NCBI RefSeq assembly: GCF_002646595.1 | Contig: NZ_PDUD01000028.1 | Location: forward strand, 158,177-222,176 | Length of the DNA: 64,000 bases | Reading direction: 5' to 3' | DNA from: Flavilitoribacter nigricans DSM 23189 = NBRC 102662 | Lineage (GTDB): Bacteria > Bacteroidota > Bacteroidia > Chitinophagales > Saprospiraceae | Shown: positions 36,801-44,373 of the stretch, piece by piece | Layout: the number at the start of each line of letters is the position of its first letter | Position numbering within the stretch: the stretch's first letter is position 1 | Position numbers and translations under genes: made by a program | Notes under the pieces: generated by a model | Told to the model about the DNA's origin: nothing | Databases searched by the model: none | The model's input: only the letters and a program-made list of their open reading frames with translations

Positions 36801-38306
36801 TCAAACTTCTACAGCGGAGTATTCGGCCAGCTTTTTCTCCAGCGCCTGACGCCAGATCGCGTAGGCATCCCGGTAGGCTTCCGTATTTGCCAAAGGCCGG
36901 TAGACTTTGATGCGTTCCAGTGATCCCATTGCTTCATCCAGAGAATTGTACACCCCGGCACCGTAGCCGGCACCCCGCGCCGCACCGATCGCACCGGTCG
37001 TTTCCAGTACTTCGATCTCGCAATTTAGTAATGTAGCAATAGTTTCCGAAAAGATTTGCGAACGGAACATATTATCGTTACCCACCCGCATAATATCCGT
37101 ACGCAGGCCCATCTGGTGGAGGATCTCGCCGCCATAAACGAAGGAGAACGCTACGCCTTCCAGCGCCGCGCGGTAGCAGTGAGCCCGGTTGTGCCGATTG
37201 AATTCCAGGCCGTGAATATGGGCACCCAGATTGATATTTTGCAGCACCCGTTCGGCGCCGTTGCCGAAGGGTAAAATATGTAAACCTTCCGAACCGACCG
37301 AAACGCCGGCGGCGGCTTTTTCCATTTCGTAGTAGTCGACATCCGCTGGAGCCACCTGGTGGCGCATCCAGCCGTACTGACTGCCCGCTCCATTGATACA
37401 CAAGAGCACCCCGATCCGCGGATCTTCCTGCGTGTAATTGACGTGCGCAAAACCGTTCACGCGGGAAAACGGATCGGATACCGCTTTGTCCACCACGCCG
37501 TATACGACTCCGGAAGTACCACCCGTAGCGGCCACCTCTCCGGGATTGAGGACATTCAACGCCAGGGCGTTGTTCGGCTGATCGCCCGCCCGGTAGCAAA
37601 CCGGCGTACCGACTTTCAGACCGGTTGCGGCCGCTCCCGCTGCATTCATTCTACCCTGATCACCAAAAGTGGGCACAATGTCCGGGATCAGCGAGCTGCT
37701 AATCCCGTAATCTTCCAGGACGATCTGGGCCACATCATTGGCTTTGAAGTCCCAAAAGATTCCCTCGGAGAGGCCGGAAATGGTCGTATTGACCGTACCC
37801 GTCAGCTTCATCGCGATGTAATCTCCCGGCAACATGATCTTGTGGATCCGGGCGTAGAGTTCCGGTTCGTTCTCCTGCACCCATTTCAGTTTGGATGCGG
37901 TGAAGTTGCCCGGCGAGTTGAGCAGGCAATTCAGTGACCGTTCGTGTCCGATCCGGTCGAAAGCCTGATTGCCGATCTCTACCGCGCGGCTGTCGCACCA
38001 GATGATGGAGGGCCGAAGGACGCGGTGCTGATCGTCTACGACGACCAGCCCGTGCATTTGGTAAGCAATTCCTATTCCCTGAATCGCTGCCGGATCAATG
38101 CCGGTCTGTTGTAGCAGTTTAGCCGTAGCAGTACAAACGTGCTGCCACCAACTCTCGGGATCTTGCTCCGCCCACCCACTCTGTTTGGCGATCATCTCCA
38201 TCTCCCTTTCGGGTTCCTGCCGGACAGCGATCTGCCGGCCGCTTGCTACTTCGATAATTGCCGCCTTAATGGACGAGCTTCCAATGTCGTACCCGATCAA
38301 ATACAT
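36801..38306 (-). CDS. xylB: Xylulokinase
   Basis: Phosphorylates D-xylulose to xylulose 5-phosphate, feeding the pentose phosphate pathway. 501 residues of the FGGY family: N-terminal phosphate-binding YDIGSSSIKAAII with Asp7, IIWCDSRAV, FGGY signature 1 FTASKLKWVQENEPE (Lys139), GDYIAMKLTG, and RAGDQPNNALALN with catalytic-base Asp242, then GGTSGVVYG and FGNGAERVL. All key residues are present. Start ATG 38304-38306. Its paralogue is the fusion gene at 39706-41676. The 484-base upstream gap has a stem-loop and CGTCA repeats. Confidence 0.96.
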   Translation of the reverse strand: MYLIGYDIGSSSIKAAIIEVASGRQIAVRQEPEREMEMIAKQSGWAEQDPESWWQHVCTATAKLLQQTGIDPAAIQGIGIAYQMHGLVVVDDQHRVLRPSIIWCDSRAVEIGNQAFDRIGHERSLNCLLNSPGNFTASKLKWVQENEPELYARIHKIMLPGDYIAMKLTGTVNTTISGLSEGIFWDFKANDVAQIVLEDYGISSSLIPDIVPTFGDQGRMNAAGAAATGLKVGTPVCYRAGDQPNNALALNVLNPGEVAATGGTSGVVYGVVDKAVSDPFSRVNGFAHVNYTQEDPRIGVLLCINGAGSQYGWMRHQVAPADVDYYEMEKAAAGVSVGSEGLHILPFGNGAERVLQNINLGAHIHGLEFNRHNRAHCYRAALEGVAFSFVYGGEILHQMGLRTDIMRVGNDNMFRSQIFSETIATLLNCEIEVLETTGAIGAARGAGYGAGVYNSLDEAMGSLERIKVYRPLANTEAYRDAYAIWRQALEKKLAEYSAVEV

Positions 38307-38433
38307 AAATTTCAGTAGGTTTTTCGTTCGTTTAATTAATTGCCAAATACAAAATTGAAACGCTACAAAGACTGGGGTAAAAGACAGGATTCAAGAAGGT
38401 TACTTACACTCCTTCGTTTTTTCTTGAGGATAA

Positions 38434-38466
38434 AGATGTGCCAGATTTCAAAAACCTGGCACATCT
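38434..38466. repeat. Perfect 11-bp inverted repeat with T run
   Basis: AGATGTGCCAG (38434-38444) and CTGGCACATCT (38456-38466) around an 11-base loop; GGTATTTTTG follows on the + strand. It looks like a terminator, but no + strand gene ends upstream. It could be a dispersed palindromic element or an operator 128 bases upstream of xylB. Confidence 0.6.
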
Positions 38467-38597
38467 GGTATTTTTGTTCAAAACATAAAGCTGGCGAAAA
38501 TTCGCATACTTTAATAAAATTTTGAACCAATCAATTTTCACAGAACAAAGAACGGTATTTTAGAATAGTGCGCACAAGTTTGCGATACTGCAATAGC

Positions 38598-38635
38598 ACG
38601 TCAACAGCTCTGGCAAATACGTCAATAATACGTCA
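38598..38635 (+). promoter_or_regulatory. Three ACGTCA elements; CGTCA-N6-CGTCA operator candidate upstream of xylB
   Basis: ACGTCA occurs at 38598-38603, 38619-38624 and 38630-38635. The last two form CGTCAATAATACGTCA, a direct repeat with 11-base period; the first lies 21 bases further left, close to two helical turns. The same arrangement precedes the kinase-HTH fusion gene (41681-41696) and the DUF1549 gene (49290-49305). A direct repeat of this spacing is typical for PhoB/OmpR-type winged-helix regulators. Confidence 0.5.
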
Positions 38636-38790
38636 AAACCAATGCCTATCTATTCCGTCGATCAAGATTATCCTTATGACTCTCCAAAATGTCTCTCTTT
38701 CCATTTCGTCAGTTAATGTACGGTCAGGAAAACGCAAGGCAGCAGAAAAAAACTTATCTTTTACCATCGTCTTCACCTAACCTGCTGAAT

Positions 38791-39684
38791 ATGCGTATTA
38801 CTCTGATCGCCTTTTCCTTATTGATCTTTTCCAGCCAATGCAGCCAAACGGAGCTGATTTCCGAACCAGTCCAACCGGAACCGGAACAGCTGATACCGCA
38901 ACAGCGATTTTACCGGACCGGCGAATTGCTGGCCAATTACACCATGACGGCCGATAGCCTCATGCACGGTCTGTACGAAGAATACTTTCTGGATGGGACG
39001 GTGCACCGCCGCATACGCTACAAAAACGGGCGGATCAGCGGGACTTACGAAAGCTTTCACCCATCGGGCACCCTTTCCTCAAAATATACCTACGCCCAGG
39101 GCTATGCCCACGGACCGTATTTTTGGTACCACAAAAATGGTAAACTGGCCCAGCGGGGAGAAAAGGTCTGGGACAAAGCGGAAGGCAGGGTAGAACTTTT
39201 TTATCCAAACGGACAGCTCGAAGCCCGGCGTACCTACCAGAATGAGCAATTGCAGGGCTCTGACATAACTTTTTATCCGGACGGGAAACTGCAGAGCTAT
39301 TCCTATTACGATCAGGATGCGGATCGGATACTGGCCATCAGCTATAAGAAAGATGGCGGGGCCTTGCACTACGTTGGAAATCCGTTCGCTGACCTGTCGG
39401 CTGAATTCGACCGGCTGAGCGGTAAATTCTTATTAAAATTTAACCTGGCTACTCCTCCGGATACCCAGCCCATTATTCGACTTATCCGCCGACAGGGAAA
39501 AAATGCCTGGTTGTGTCCGATCGTAAATGATCACGAAAAATATAGGTTCCAGGAACCGCTGCCGGATGATTTTGCTGGAAAATACCTGCTGGAAGCCATT
39601 ATTCCGGTGGCAGCCGACAGCCTGCGGTTTTCCGAAGAGATCTTTGTGCAGCGGAATATGGTGTCCTACGGCGCACCAATTTAA
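38791..39684 (+). CDS. YwqK-like/MORN-repeat lipoprotein
   Basis: About 297 residues. Start ATG 38791 gives a lipoprotein signal (MRITLIAFSLLIFSSQC, Cys about residue 17); an upstream in-frame ATG at 38689 gives a non-signal extension. Repeats of the MORN/YwqK type are clear: DGTVHRRIRYKNGRISGTYESFHPSGTLSSKYTYAQGYAHGPYFWYHKNGKLAQRGE and YPNGQLEARRTYQNEQLQGSDITFYPDGKLQSYSYYD. The C-terminal 100 residues are unassigned. Some databases call the family 'antitoxin', but there is no toxin gene here and the protein is secreted. It sits inside the xylose locus, tail-to-tail with the fusion gene (gap 21 bases). Confidence 0.82.
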   Translation: MRITLIAFSLLIFSSQCSQTELISEPVQPEPEQLIPQQRFYRTGELLANYTMTADSLMHGLYEEYFLDGTVHRRIRYKNGRISGTYESFHPSGTLSSKYTYAQGYAHGPYFWYHKNGKLAQRGEKVWDKAEGRVELFYPNGQLEARRTYQNEQLQGSDITFYPDGKLQSYSYYDQDADRILAISYKKDGGALHYVGNPFADLSAEFDRLSGKFLLKFNLATPPDTQPIIRLIRRQGKNAWLCPIVNDHEKYRFQEPLPDDFAGKYLLEAIIPVAADSLRFSEEIFVQRNMVSYGAPI

Positions 39685-39705
39685 ACCTTTGGGCACCAGG
39701 CTCGC

Positions 39706-41676
39706 CTAAAGCCCTTCCAGATATTCCACCAGACCTTCTTCCCGCGGCAGATCCAGCTTTTTCCGAAGCCGGTAACGGCGCGTTTCTACCCCTCGTACAC
39801 TTAGGTTAAGGATATTCGCCAGTTCTTTGGTAGAAAGGTTGGTACGGATGAGATTACAGAGATGAATATCCTCCAGGCTCAGCTCCGGGCAGGTTTTGCG
39901 CAATTTGTGGTGAAAATCGTCCTGCATCAGGTCGATACGTTGCTCCAGGAGGTCCCAGCTCTCCTGGTCGTGCAGAAAATGATCGATCTTCCGATAGAGG
40001 TTTCTTGCCGAAGGATCCCCCTGCTCCTTTTCCGTCGTTTGTTTTTTCAAATAATCGCGCACATCCCCTAACAACTGGTCTGCAGTCGACAATTTCAGAC
40101 TCGCCGTATTGAGTTCTTTTTCTTTGCGTTTCAAGCGACCGGGCAGGTCGTCCCTTACCTGGTCTACCGGTGCATTGCGACTGCGAGGGTGCTCGTTCAG
40201 AATACGATCAAGGCAAGACTGCCAGTAGCTGTAAGCCTGTCGGCACAGCGCCGGATTCAGGGTAGGTTCGTGCACCGCTTCTACCGTCAGACCGGACAGT
40301 GCTTCTTCCAGGGAGTTGTATATACCCGCTCCGTAACCGGCGGCGCGGGCCGCACCGATCGCTCCGGTGGAATCCATGACCTCGATCTTGCAATCCAACA
40401 GACTGGCAATCGTCGCTCCGAAGATACCGGAGCGGAACATATTGTCGTTCCCTACCCGCATTACGGATACCTGCAGCCCCATTTCCTTGAGAATGTTGAT
40501 ACCGTAGACAAAAGAAAAAGCCACTCCCTCCAGCGCGGCCCGGAAGGTATGGGCCCGCGTGTGGCGGTTGAGCTGTAAATTGAACAGATGGGCGTTGAGG
40601 TTGCGGTTACCCAACATACGCTCCGCTCCGTTTCCGAAAGGCAACAGGCACAGACCATCCGAACCGACCGGCACGGTGGAGGCCATTCGCTCCATATCTT
40701 CGTAGGTCGTACCCGAGCGGGCAACCTGATGCTTCATCCAGCCGTACTGGATCCCCGCGCCGTTGATGCACAACAGCACCCCGATCCGTTGCTGATCCGC
40801 TCCGTGGTTGACGTGGGCAAAAGCGTTTACCCGCGAAAGGTTATCGTAGCGGGCTTCATCCACAATACCGTATACCACTCCGGAAGTCCCGCTGGTAGCG
40901 GCGATCTCCCCCGGATGCAGTACATTCAGGGCTAAGGCATTGTTCGGTTGGTCCCCGGCCCGATAGGTTACGGGCGTACCGACTTTGAGCCCCATGCTTT
41001 CGGCCGCCATACGCGTCAGTTCTCCCTGTAGCGAAAAGGTCGGCACTACCGGCGGTAAAAGCCCCGGATCAATACCGAAGTACTCCAGCAAAGGATCGGC
41101 CACTTTATTCTCCCGAAAATCCCAGAAAATCCCTTCCGACAATCCGGAAACCGTAGTGGTTAACTCTCCGGTCATGCGCATGGCCAGATAGTCGCCCGGC
41201 ACGATCACCCGGTGGATCTTTTCGTAAATCTCCGGTTCGTTATCTTTTACCCATTTCAGGCGACTGGCCGTGAAGTTTCCCGGAGAGTTGAGCAGATGCT
41301 CCAGGCAATACTGTTCTCCGAGTTCTTTAAAAGCCTGCTGTCCGATAGGTACAGCGCGGCTGTCACACCAGATAATGGAAGGTCGCAGTACGTGCTGATC
41401 CCGGTCTACCAACACCAACCCGTGCATTTGGTAGCCCAGCCCAATGGCTTTTACGCTTTCCGGATCCACATTGTATTTGAATAATAATCGACGCGTGGCG
41501 AGGCAGAGGTTTTGCCACCAGACTTCCGGATGCTGTTCGGCCCAGCCGCTCTGCCGGGAGATGAGATCCATCTCCGTTTCCGGAAATTGTACCACACCTA
41601 CCGTCGTCCGGCTATCGGCATCGATCAGTGCAGCTTTGATGGTGGAAGAACCTATATCAAATCCGAGTAAATACAT
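39706..41676 (-). CDS. FGGY xylulokinase-like domain fused to a LuxR/GerE-type DNA-binding domain
   Basis: 656 residues. Residues 1 to about 500 are colinear with XylB without gaps through at least residue 250 (Asp7 in FDIGSSTIKA, IIWCDSRAV, GDYLAMRMTG, Asp242 in RAGDQPNNALALN all kept); Lys139 of the FGGY signature is Arg (FTASRLKWV). Residues about 502-590 are charged and helical, probably coiled coil. Residues about 598-643 are a helix-turn-helix (LSLEDIHLCNLIRTNLSTKELANILNLSVRGVETRRYRLRKKLDL) of the type that ends many Bacteroidota regulators. Likely a xylulose- or xylose-sensing transcription factor evolved from a kinase, next to xylB, xylA and the symporter. Whether it still phosphorylates is open. 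A sequencing fusion is unlikely because the frame is continuous. Confidence 0.88.
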   Translation of the reverse strand: MYLLGFDIGSSTIKAALIDADSRTTVGVVQFPETEMDLISRQSGWAEQHPEVWWQNLCLATRRLLFKYNVDPESVKAIGLGYQMHGLVLVDRDQHVLRPSIIWCDSRAVPIGQQAFKELGEQYCLEHLLNSPGNFTASRLKWVKDNEPEIYEKIHRVIVPGDYLAMRMTGELTTTVSGLSEGIFWDFRENKVADPLLEYFGIDPGLLPPVVPTFSLQGELTRMAAESMGLKVGTPVTYRAGDQPNNALALNVLHPGEIAATSGTSGVVYGIVDEARYDNLSRVNAFAHVNHGADQQRIGVLLCINGAGIQYGWMKHQVARSGTTYEDMERMASTVPVGSDGLCLLPFGNGAERMLGNRNLNAHLFNLQLNRHTRAHTFRAALEGVAFSFVYGINILKEMGLQVSVMRVGNDNMFRSGIFGATIASLLDCKIEVMDSTGAIGAARAAGYGAGIYNSLEEALSGLTVEAVHEPTLNPALCRQAYSYWQSCLDRILNEHPRSRNAPVDQVRDDLPGRLKRKEKELNTASLKLSTADQLLGDVRDYLKKQTTEKEQGDPSARNLYRKIDHFLHDQESWDLLEQRIDLMQDDFHHKLRKTCPELSLEDIHLCNLIRTNLSTKELANILNLSVRGVETRRYRLRKKLDLPREEGLVEYLEGL

Positions 41677-41679
41677 ATT

Positions 41680-41702
41680 ACGTCATTGATACGTCAAAGA
41701 TA
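41680..41702 (-). promoter_or_regulatory. -7 element and CGTCA-N6-CGTCA repeat of the kinase-HTH gene
   Basis: On the + strand ACGTCA is at 41680-41685 and 41691-41696 (CGTCATTGATACGTCA). The minus-strand -7 element TATCTTTG is 41702 down to 41695 and overlaps the second repeat. Transcription would start around 41688, so the repeat covers the start site and the leader is only about 12 bases: a position suited to repression or autoregulation. Confidence 0.55.
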
Positions 41703-41790
41703 CACTTTTATACGGGCAGTAATAGGTTTTACCCGCCGGAATTATCCGGACCGGAACGGTATCGCACCGATCTGCCGGTGAGCAAAGTCA

Positions 41791-41821
41791 TTGCAAAAGC
41801 TGGGAGCAGCGGGTACTTTTG
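41791..41821 (+). promoter_or_regulatory. Promoter of the serine hydrolase gene at 41856
   Basis: TTG (41791-41793) and TACTTTTG (41814-41821), separated by 20 bases, match the Bacteroidota promoter. The start codon follows 34 bases after the -7 box. Confidence 0.7.
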
Positions 41822-41855
41822 AAAGGAAGTTCCTGATCCATAAAGCCCCGTTCCA

Positions 41856-43034
41856 ATGAAAAAAAGTATCCTGTTACTTACGCTTCTTTCCCTGTTATAC
41901 CTCAGCTGTGATCTTACTCCCGCGGGTACCTACCATTATCGAGCGCCCGATCCAGGAGCAGATGGCCTGCCAACCGGCTCTCTGAGTGAAGTCGCCATTG
42001 ATACCTCCCCGATCATCAGGGCCGTCAACCGTATCTATTCCGGTCGATACCAGGGCATGCACAGTATGCTCATCTTTAAGGACAATAAACTGGTACTGGA
42101 GGAATACTTCCCGGGGCACAAGTGGCAATGGGAGGCGCCGGCCCACCACGGCGAATGGATACAATGGGATGCGGATCAGTTGCACAACATTCATTCTGCG
42201 GCCAAAAGCGTCACCTCCGCCTGCATCGGCATTGCGATCGACCGGGGTATTATCCAGAGTGAGGATCAATCCATCTGGCAATATCTGCCCGACCATCAGC
42301 ACCTGAAAAAAGACGGGAAAGAAGGGATCACGATCCGTCACCTGCTCACCATGACCTCCGGTTTGTACTGGCCGGAATGGAGTGCGCCCTACAGCAGCGG
42401 AGAAAACCCGGCCGTTGGGATCTACTTTTCGGAAAAAGATCCGATCACCTTTATTTTGGAAATGCCGTTGGTCGCCGCTCCCGGGAGTCAGTTTAATTAT
42501 TCCACCGGTAATGTCATTCTCCTGGGAGAGATCATCCGGAATGCCAGTGGAATGCCGATGGAAGCCTTTTCCGGAAAATACCTTTTCCAACCACTCGGAA
42601 TTGAACAGTTTGAATGGTCCCTAAAACTTAAAAATGAGGTGGATGGAAATACCCTGGAGATCACCGCCCGGGACATGATCAAGATCGGGGCCACTTTCCT
42701 GAACGGCGGCCTCTGGCAAGGCAGGCGGATCATTTCGGAAGATTGGGTAAAGAAAAGTGCGACTACTTTTCCCGGTATTTATCCCATCAACGTGCCCGGA
42801 GAGCCTTCCGGAAAAATGGGTTATTCTTATACCTGGTGGACAAAAGATTATAAGCATTCCGGACAGACCGTACACCTGTATGCGGCTTCCGGTTTCGGCG
42901 GGCAACACATCATGGTGCTTCCGGAACTGAATACGGTCGTCGCTTTCACGGGCGGTAATTACCTTACCCGGAGACCACCATTTAAGCTACTGGAAAAATA
43001 TATTCTTCCGGCCATCAGGGCCGTACCTACCTGA
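41856..43034 (+). CDS. Beta-lactamase-related serine hydrolase, lipoprotein
   Basis: 392 residues, class C beta-lactamase-like fold. Lipoprotein signal MKKSILLLTLLSLLYLSC (Cys18). The catalytic SxxK is SAAK in NIHSAAKSVTSACIGIAIDRG; the Tyr motif is YSTGN (FNYSTGNVILLGEIIRNASG); the third motif is likely in YAASGFGGQHIMV (HxG/KxG region). ITIRHLLTMTSGL and ITARDMIKIGATFLNGGLWQGRRIIS are further family blocks. Expected on the cell envelope; substrate unknown. It ends 4 bases before the convergent gene at 43039. A second, distant paralogue is at 30088-31602. Confidence 0.88.
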   Translation: MKKSILLLTLLSLLYLSCDLTPAGTYHYRAPDPGADGLPTGSLSEVAIDTSPIIRAVNRIYSGRYQGMHSMLIFKDNKLVLEEYFPGHKWQWEAPAHHGEWIQWDADQLHNIHSAAKSVTSACIGIAIDRGIIQSEDQSIWQYLPDHQHLKKDGKEGITIRHLLTMTSGLYWPEWSAPYSSGENPAVGIYFSEKDPITFILEMPLVAAPGSQFNYSTGNVILLGEIIRNASGMPMEAFSGKYLFQPLGIEQFEWSLKLKNEVDGNTLEITARDMIKIGATFLNGGLWQGRRIISEDWVKKSATTFPGIYPINVPGEPSGKMGYSYTWWTKDYKHSGQTVHLYAASGFGGQHIMVLPELNTVVAFTGGNYLTRRPPFKLLEKYILPAIRAVPT

Positions 43035-43038
43035 TCGC

Positions 43039-44304
43039 TTAAACTCTTCGGCCGCCTTTCAGTTCGTCCTGCATGGTCTGCAGATCATCCCATTTGCCAT
43101 TGGCCGCCAGCAGGGCCTGCTGCGACCAGGTACTGGGATCGTGGATGCGGTAGCGTTCGCCGGCAGCGGCAAGGATGGATTGCAGGCGCTCCAGGTCCGT
43201 TTCCGCCAGATCGTGCCAGGTGTTGATACCGGCCTCTTTGAGCAACTGTTCGATCTTCGGTCCGATACCCTCAATGACTTTCAGGTCTTCGGCATTCGGT
43301 AGTGGAGTGACCAGAGCCGATGGGTTGGTCTGTTTGAGGTGATAGAGGCTTCTCGCCTGTCCCACCCAGTTGTCTTTTTCGATCCGCCCCGGGAAATAGC
43401 TGATCTTGTCGGTTACTTCCGCAATACGGGCAGCGTCCCACTCGGCAATATCCTGGTAGGAATATACTTCGATCTCGTTGAGTTTGGTCTGCAGGAACGG
43501 TCCGATCCCTTCGATCTTCGTCAGGTCGTCCCGCTCGATATCAGCCACGGCGATCTTTTTGTGCAATACGGTTTTGTCCGGAGTAGTTTTCAGTTCCGGT
43601 TCCTCCTCCACATCATCGATCTCAAAGATCAGGGAACTGGAATCAACTGCCGCACTTTTAGACTGCGGAACCGTTTCCTGCGGATGCAATCCTCTGATCT
43701 GTTGTTTCAAGGCCTGGTTTTCGGATTCCAGCTGGGCCAGTTTAGCTTCAAAACGTTCCAAACGCTGGTTGGTGGCCTCCAGATCCGTCACTGCATCGGT
43801 GTCGGTGGCTGCGTAGATGACCTGCGGCGTATCGTCCTCGGTGTCGTCATCTTCCGTTACCACTACGGTAGTGGGTACTTCCCGCCCCTGCTCGAAGTCG
43901 GCGATCTGCTGGTTGAGGTAATCGATCTTGGCCTGATAGGAACGGGTATTGGCCTGTTGATTTTCCACCTCCTGGTTGGCCTGAAATATATCTTTGAGCA
44001 GTTTCGCCTTTTCTTCTTCCAGCGCATCTACCCTTTCGGTCATTTCCACCAGATCGTAATGGACCCGCTGCAGATCGGCCTCTTTCTGATCAAGCTGATC
44101 TTTCATACCGCCCAGCTCCTGACGGGCCTGCACCAGATCGGCATTGGATTCTTCCAGTTCTTCCCGCAACCGTCTCACTCTCGGACTACGCAGCAGATAT
44201 CCGATCAACAAACCGAATAAAAAGCCAATAAGCGTAATGGCCAGGGCCGCGTAACTATCTGCTGTATCCCAATTATCGAAAAACTGATTCATATCGAAAT
44301 CCAT
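43039..44304 (-). CDS. Membrane-anchored coiled-coil protein with two helix-hairpin-helix modules
   Basis: 421 residues. One transmembrane helix near the N-terminus (AALAITLIGFLFGLLIGYLL), then a long coiled coil (about residues 45-135: REELEESNADLVQARQELGGMKDQLDQKEADLQR...), an acidic Thr/Asp linker, a short second coil, and two C-terminal HhH-type domains (DLTKIEGIGPFLQTKLNEIEVYSYQDIAEW and DLKVIEGIGPKIEQLLKEAGINTWHDLAET). The HhH pairs resemble those in ribosomal L21/'flap-like' fusion proteins; DNA binding at the membrane is possible but unproven. Start ATG 44304; ATG 44292 is an alternative. Followed upstream by the OmpA-like gene on the same strand (gap 69 bases). Confidence 0.75.
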   Translation of the reverse strand: MDFDMNQFFDNWDTADSYAALAITLIGFLFGLLIGYLLRSPRVRRLREELEESNADLVQARQELGGMKDQLDQKEADLQRVHYDLVEMTERVDALEEEKAKLLKDIFQANQEVENQQANTRSYQAKIDYLNQQIADFEQGREVPTTVVVTEDDDTEDDTPQVIYAATDTDAVTDLEATNQRLERFEAKLAQLESENQALKQQIRGLHPQETVPQSKSAAVDSSSLIFEIDDVEEEPELKTTPDKTVLHKKIAVADIERDDLTKIEGIGPFLQTKLNEIEVYSYQDIAEWDAARIAEVTDKISYFPGRIEKDNWVGQARSLYHLKQTNPSALVTPLPNAEDLKVIEGIGPKIEQLLKEAGINTWHDLAETDLERLQSILAAAGERYRIHDPSTWSQQALLAANGKWDDLQTMQDELKGGRRV

Positions 44305-44373
44305 GCCTCTGTTAATTTTTGGTGTTCAGGTATTGAGAGCTGCAAAATTTTGAAAACTTTGCAGCTCTCTCGA

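Larger units (their letters stand above)
38307..38790. promoter_or_regulatory. Divergent regulatory region between xylB and the lipoprotein gene
   Basis: 484 bases with no supported gene; small frames at 38340-38525 and 38568-38780 have no family features. It contains the perfect stem-loop at 38434-38466 and three ACGTCA elements at 38598-38635. Near the + strand gene, TATCTTTT at about 38755 is a weak -7 candidate. I see no convincing TAnnTTTG promoter for xylB. Confidence 0.5.

Noticed and set aside
38340..38780. Small + strand frames in the xylB upstream gap
   Set aside because: No recognisable domain, signal peptide or conserved pattern, and they run through a hairpin and CGTCA repeats.
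38791..39684. Antitoxin of a toxin-antitoxin pair (database name of YwqK-like proteins)
   Set aside because: The protein has a lipoprotein signal and MORN-like repeats, and no toxin gene is adjacent.
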